64,000 bases of DNA from assembly GCA_030549495.1 (NCBI GenBank), contig JAUIRK010000771.1:33457-97456 (forward strand), read 5' to 3'. Below, piece after piece: positions 59,673 through 64,000 of this stretch. How positions within the stretch are numbered: the first letter of the stretch is position 1; every line of letters starts with the position of its first letter. Origin of the DNA: Nectonema munidae (taxonomy: Eukaryota > Nematomorpha > Nectonematoida > Nectonematidae). The notes under the pieces were generated by a model. That model ran no database searches. It worked only from the letters and a program-made list of their open reading frames with translations, and was not told where the DNA came from. A program made the position numbers and the translations under genes.

Positions 59673-60604
59673 AGAATATTGAGAGAATGGGAATTAGTTT
59701 ATTACCATTACTTGTCAACGAAAAAGAAATTTGATATGAATATGTGAGGAAAAACAAAACAGCACACACATAATGACAACAACAAGAAAAAGATTTGGAA
59801 AGAGAAAATTGGAGGAAAGACGGGAAAAATGTGTCTTTGCTGGATTTTTTACAAGGATTTACTCGATAAATTTAATAATAGCCTATATTTATCTTATAAG
59901 TTCAGGATGTGATAAGACTTGGTTCAATGATCTAACTGTCATACCAGATGTTTTTAAACTTTTAATAAGTATACAGCTAGATGTTTGTTTCCAACATAGT
60001 GGAGAAGAAGATAGTTATGGCTTCAGTAGTCTCACAACCCAAACTACAGGGATAATTATAAATTTTATTAATTAAATATACAACTTTTTGCACAAGAAAT
60101 TACCGAGAATTGCAAAAATATGGCAGACATAATCAAACACCCATAAATACAGATTTCTTAAAGTTTATGCTTCTAATAAAAAAATTAACTATACTAAATA
60201 AAAAATACTTTAACAGTAAAAAAATGTATTGCAAAATAAGATAGCCTATTTACAACTTTTCTCTTATATTTTTTAAATGTTTAGTAAATAACGTATTTCT
60301 ATTCTTTTATAATGCTCTTTAATTTCTCTCTATAATTCGTAAACAATGTTATCTCATTTTGGTAAAAATAACTTAAACTCAATTTTTATTTATTTTTTTT
60401 TATTTATTTAAAGTAAACAAAACAAGTTCCAAATCAAGCTGAGATGGGTATGTGGAATCTTTTCACAAACGAAGGATTAAACCACACATTAGGTGGGGAG
60501 AAGTTGAATGAACACGAGCAAGCATCAGGAGGTCAAAGAAGCAAAAAGCCATCGAGATAAACGTCCAGTTGTCGCATTCGAAAGCCAGTATAAAACAGAA
60601 TTCA

Positions 60605-60695
60605 AAAATAACATTCTTTATCGAAAGAGCAAGAAAAAAAAAAGAAAAAAAGGGAAAAGAAAGAGAAAAAAAAGAAAAAAAGAGAAAAAAAATTA
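60605..60695. repeat. Polypurine A/G tract
   Basis: About 90 bases of A and G with 'agaaaaaaag' words, just beyond the 3' end of the LINE on its opposite strand (it reads as polypyrimidine on the LINE strand). It could be an expanded tail. The open frames across it on both strands are low-complexity artefacts. Confidence 0.7.
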
Positions 60696-60719
60696 ATACA
60701 AGCACATGTTAAATTTGTA

Positions 60720-62520
60720 CATAAAGATTAAAGGTTGATTATTGCTTTTTTAACAGCGTTTTTGAATCTAAAGGAGTTAGAGAAATTGAGATTACTATAG
60801 AATATATTTATATTGTGATAGATACCATAAATTATTTTCTTAAAGCGGCTGTTATTGTCAAAAGACTGAAAATGAAGAAAATGATTGGATCTAGTGAAGT
60901 GGGAGTGAATACTATTATTATTTGAAAAGATATCAGAAAAATAGTGATTTTTGAAAGATAGTTTATCATAAAGCATGCATAAAAGATAGGTGTTAATTTC
61001 GTATATATTGAAGAACGTAATTATGTTTTTTTCATTATTGTAGTCGGTGAATTTTATGCACTTTGTTTGTACTCGTAGTAGTTTATTTATATGTGTGAAA
61101 TTACTTGTGCATCAAAAGATATTGCAATATATTAAATGAGGGTAAACATAAGAATAGTATAGAGTAGTCCTGGTTCTAGAAGTTAGAAAATGCCGTAATC
61201 TAAAGAAGGTTCTATAAAGAGGTGAGATTTTAGTAATCAAGTTTTTTATGTGGTAGGTCCATGAGAGATTCGAAGAAAGTGTAAGTCCGAGATAGGTATA
61301 ATGTTCGACACGCTCTAATTTATAATTATTAATAGTTATTTCATGAGAATCATTTCTATTAAATTTGGAAAAAACAACATATTTACATTTACTCAAGTTC
61401 AAGTTTAATAGATTGTTATCACACCAAGTATAGACTAATCCAAGTACATTATTGATCTAATTATCATACTTCAAATTACTAAATAGGTTAAAATGTAAAC
61501 AAATATCATCTGCATTTGGATGAGCCTGGGTGAGGACTTAAAATTATCTTTGTATATGTAAAAATTCCGAGATTCAAGATAGCTTTTAAACCAGAGGAAA
61601 ATTTTTGATCTGAAACCCAACCTGTAAAGTTTGTGAAGGAGAATTTTATGGTTAATAGTATCAAAGGCTTTAGAAAGGTCGAGAAAAACGCAAAGCGAAG
61701 ATTTCGCACTCTAGAAAGAATTACAGATTCTAAAGTGTTATAATGGGGTTTCAGTAGATTTAGTTAAGGAAGGCAAATTGATGGTTGAAGATTAGTTTAT
61801 ATTTGTTGACAAATTCTGTAAGTCTTGTGAAGACCATCCGTTCGAGGATTTTTGAAAAATTAGAGAGTATAGATATGGGTCGATAATTAGTAATAGATGA
61901 GTAAGGTTTGTTTGATTTTAATATTGGAGTGACTTGGGCATGTTTTAAATGGTCTGGAATAATGCCAGAGGGATAGCTTTAATTCAAGAGGTGAAGAAGA
62001 GGAGGGATGAGCAAAGGAAGTACGTTTATGATCAAACGAAGACTGATTTCGTCGTCGCCTTTCGTTTTGAGATTTTTTAGAGACTTGATCGCAATTATTA
62101 TATCATTGGTATCAAAAGTATCTGAATAAAACGAAAACAGGTTAAAAGGGATAATTTTATCAAAAAAATTAAAACATTGAAAATTGGCTACGCTTTCCGT
62201 AAATGAAAAGGCTTGAAGAAACTCATCGTGGGTGAAAGGAGCGGCTGAAGATTGTTTTGGTTTGAAGAGATTATTTAAAGTCTTCCAGATATTTTTAGTG
62301 TCAGTGAGCTTTTCGGAGTAATATTTGCTCTTAGCAAGTTTAATTTGTGACTTATAATATGATAAGAAGGATTTATAAGCATTTAAATTCTAAGTATTAG
62401 GAGATTGCTTGTTCTTTTTGAAGAGATATTCTTTTCGCTTTTTATAGGGAAGAAGATTACCTTTAAACCATGGATTAGAAATTGTTACGTTATTATATGC
62501 AACTAAAGGAAAGCTCTATA
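60720..62520 (-). mobile_element. Jockey/CR1-like LINE, reverse transcriptase part, 5'-truncated
   Basis: Read on the minus strand from 62,520, the sequence runs ISNPWFKGNLLPYKKRKEYL, KSFLSYYKSQIKLAKSKYYS, KNIWKTLNNLFKPKQSSAAP, IKSLKNLKTKGDDEISLRLI, HAQVTPILKSNKPYSSITNY with RPISILSNFSKILERMVFTR, then CVFLDLSKAFDTINHKILLH and KLYRLGFRSKIFLWFKSYL. The C-terminal segment 61402-61112 follows (NLSKCKYVVFSKFN, HYTYLGLTLSSNLSWTYHI) and a final block ending near 60,728. These are the palm motifs of jockey/CR1-type reverse transcriptases. The endonuclease is missing. A few stops (near 61,990 and 62,390) and frame changes show it is inactive but younger than the copy at 20.6 kb. Confidence 0.9.
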
Positions 62521-62974
62521 TTTAGATTTATACATCTAAAATTACATAAATTTTTTAATTATACGAAAGTTATTTTAGTCGATTTCAAAATTTATTTCCA
62601 ATTAGATAAACCTATGAATTAATATAAAAAAATAAATTTGAAATCTTATATCGGGTTTTTGAAGAAAAATGGCGTCAGGTTACTTTCAAGCTAATTGCTA
62701 ATTTTACTACTTTAGACTGGATTTATTTTTACTAATATTTTCCATTTCTTTATAAATTAAACATTGAAGTCCTTCATTGAAAAAAGTGAGAGGTTAGATT
62801 TTTTTTAGAGTGTGCCTTATATTGCTAATTTGCTTTAGCGATCACCCCTATTAAACGACAAGTTTCAATTTCTCCCAATTAACCCTAATTATTGACCTTG
62901 ATTAATCGGCAGCCTGTCTACAAAGACTACTCTTCATGTTTTCCATGAGTGGTCTCTTTAACCATATCGATGAG

Positions 62975-63195
62975 GAAAAGGGGGCATTTTAGCACCCCCT
63001 AATTTCAACTAAAACTTCTATTATACAAAATTGGCTGAATTATATGTCTTTAAATTTTTTCTAAAATTGCTAGCTGTATCTTTGATAATATTTTCACCGT
63101 AGTTGAATTACCTTCTAATGACAATACTGTCCATTAAATTGAAATGTACATTTTTTTCAATAAACTTTTTATATTATAATGTCTATAACTTACTG
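62975..63195 (-). repeat. Dispersed repeat family, inverted copy
   Basis: Read on the minus strand, this block gives the same series as 28,970-29,275: a 'gaaaatattatcaaagatac' segment, a 'ggctgaattatat...acaaaattgg' match around 63,020-63,045, and the C/G-rich 'gggggcattttagcacccc' end. It is truncated or strongly diverged upstream. Confidence 0.65.
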
Positions 63196-63961
63196 TTGTC
63201 GTAGATGAAATTTGTACTGCTGTGATTAGTGTTACACTATCCAGACATATCCGTACTTAAACGTAAGTGTTTATTGTAATGCATCCTCTACCAGCTTTAA
63301 TTGTAATCCAATCTTAGAATTGCCCTTTAAAACGGTTATGTAAGATTAGAACATTTTGAAACAGATTACTTTTGTTGTTGCTTGTCTCCAGATTACGCAA
63401 TCTCATTATTAGCGTAATCTGTCAGTCAAATTAAACTGATATTTTTTGGAAAGTAAGCGAGTGCAATTTTGTTAAAAATTTTAATAATCTTTATATTTAC
63501 TTCAATAGATGCCAGATATAGCAAATGTTTAGCTTCATAGGCGTGGTATTTAAATTCAGCGCTTTTCAAGGATCCATTTATCGTTTAATGTCCAGTTGTT
63601 TCTTCCTCTTGAAAGTCATGCAGGTCTAACATTTATATTTACCAAAGAGAGACCTGTAAATACAGCCATTATCCAATTGCGTATCAAAAAATTTTTTTGG
63701 AACAATTTATACAATCATAAAATTTCGTTTAAGGGAATGGCCATAACCGACAATATGGGGCTCCAGTTTCAGGTCCTACTTTTTCATATATAATTAGGTA
63801 AAATAAGATGCACCATCTTGCTGAGAGAGATTAGGAATCTTCACAACCATTTGAAAAATGTATGATTGAAAACCTTTGAAGTCTGCTAGTTGAAATGATC
63901 ATATCTTAAAAACTTTATTCAGCAAAAAAGCAGACATGTCTTTCTGTTGTACATATTTTTT
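63196..63961. other. AT-rich DNA, nothing firmly recognised
   Basis: An imperfect inverted pair 'gattacgcaatctc...agcgtaatctg' at 63,391-63,422 is the only structure seen. The 65-codon frame 63596-63793 has no recognisable domain. Confidence 0.45.
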
Positions 63962-64000
63962 GGAGGTAGGTAGGTAATGTGATTTCGAAGCACAATCCGA
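63962..64000 (-). mobile_element. Extreme 3' end of a LINE related to the 20.6-23.2 kb copy
   Basis: The reverse complement begins TCGGATTGTGCTTCGAAAT and continues into TTACC TACC repeats. It matches 23,172-23,208 with one mismatch in about 37 bases. The element therefore runs leftward and its body lies beyond the right border of the window. Confidence 0.8.

Noticed and set aside
59773-60075. 100-codon open frame starting with an Arg/Lys-rich segment
   Set aside because: No family resemblance or splice support, and no related sequence in the window. Too little to call a gene.
60463-60705. Minus-strand Phe/Ser-rich open frame and its plus-strand Lys/Arg-rich mirror
   Set aside because: Both are translations of a polypurine/polypyrimidine tract.
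1-64000. CRISPR array, bacterial operons or phage-like modules
   Set aside because: Spliced genes, short introns and animal transposons show nuclear eukaryotic DNA. No regularly spaced direct repeats with unique spacers were seen.

Overview
The window is AT-rich animal DNA with spliced genes. Coding sequence is sparse, many introns are only 50-55 bases long, others run to several kilobases, and most of the space holds broken transposable elements. The two best genes, a kinesin-6 with metazoan centralspindlin features and a mitochondrial-type GABA transaminase, point to a metazoan with fast-evolving proteins (an invertebrate, possibly parasitic). I cannot name the species from sequence alone.

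Layout. 1,487-9,087 (+): downstream two thirds of a KIF23/MKLP1-type kinesin (11 exons, all phases agree). Its introns carry a hAT MITE, the tail of an RTE-like LINE and an internally deleted hAT copy with a perfect 8-bp target duplication. 10,300-17,340: a graveyard of hAT elements, including two SCAND3/GTF2IRD2-like transposase relics. 17,930-18,570: a roughly 150-bp tandem array. 19,741-20,195: a hAT MITE. 20,630-23,208: a long degenerate LINE with reverse transcriptase and RNase H-like parts. 25,200-26,910: hAT fragments. 27,735-29,275: a copy of a dispersed repeat family.

29,493-51,242 (+): a GABA transaminase in 12 exons, open for about 477 codons across 22 kb, with further elements in its introns (a piggyBac-like scrap, a Tc1/IS630 transposase tail, SINEs, TTAA-flanked MITEs and two LINE tails). 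Its most striking trait is replacement of one of the two cysteines that hold the [2Fe-2S] cluster in the mammalian enzyme.

52,680-53,960 (-): a decayed coding region that I cannot identify. 55,253-56,568 (-): three exons of a SAP-domain nuclear protein whose first exon I did not find. 60,720-62,520 (-): a jockey/CR1-like LINE. 63,962-64,000 (-): the extreme 3' end of another LINE, nearly identical to the tail of the 20.6-23.2 kb copy.

The host genes show no functional link. Kinesin-6 acts in cytokinesis, GABA transaminase in mitochondrial GABA breakdown, and the SAP protein probably in nuclear nucleic-acid binding. I found no CRISPR, rRNA or functional tRNA gene. I see no clear new multi-gene system; the most unusual signals are the altered GABA transaminase, the TTAA-flanked MITE set, the shared LINE tail, the tandem array inside a dispersed repeat, and the unidentified minus-strand coding relic.
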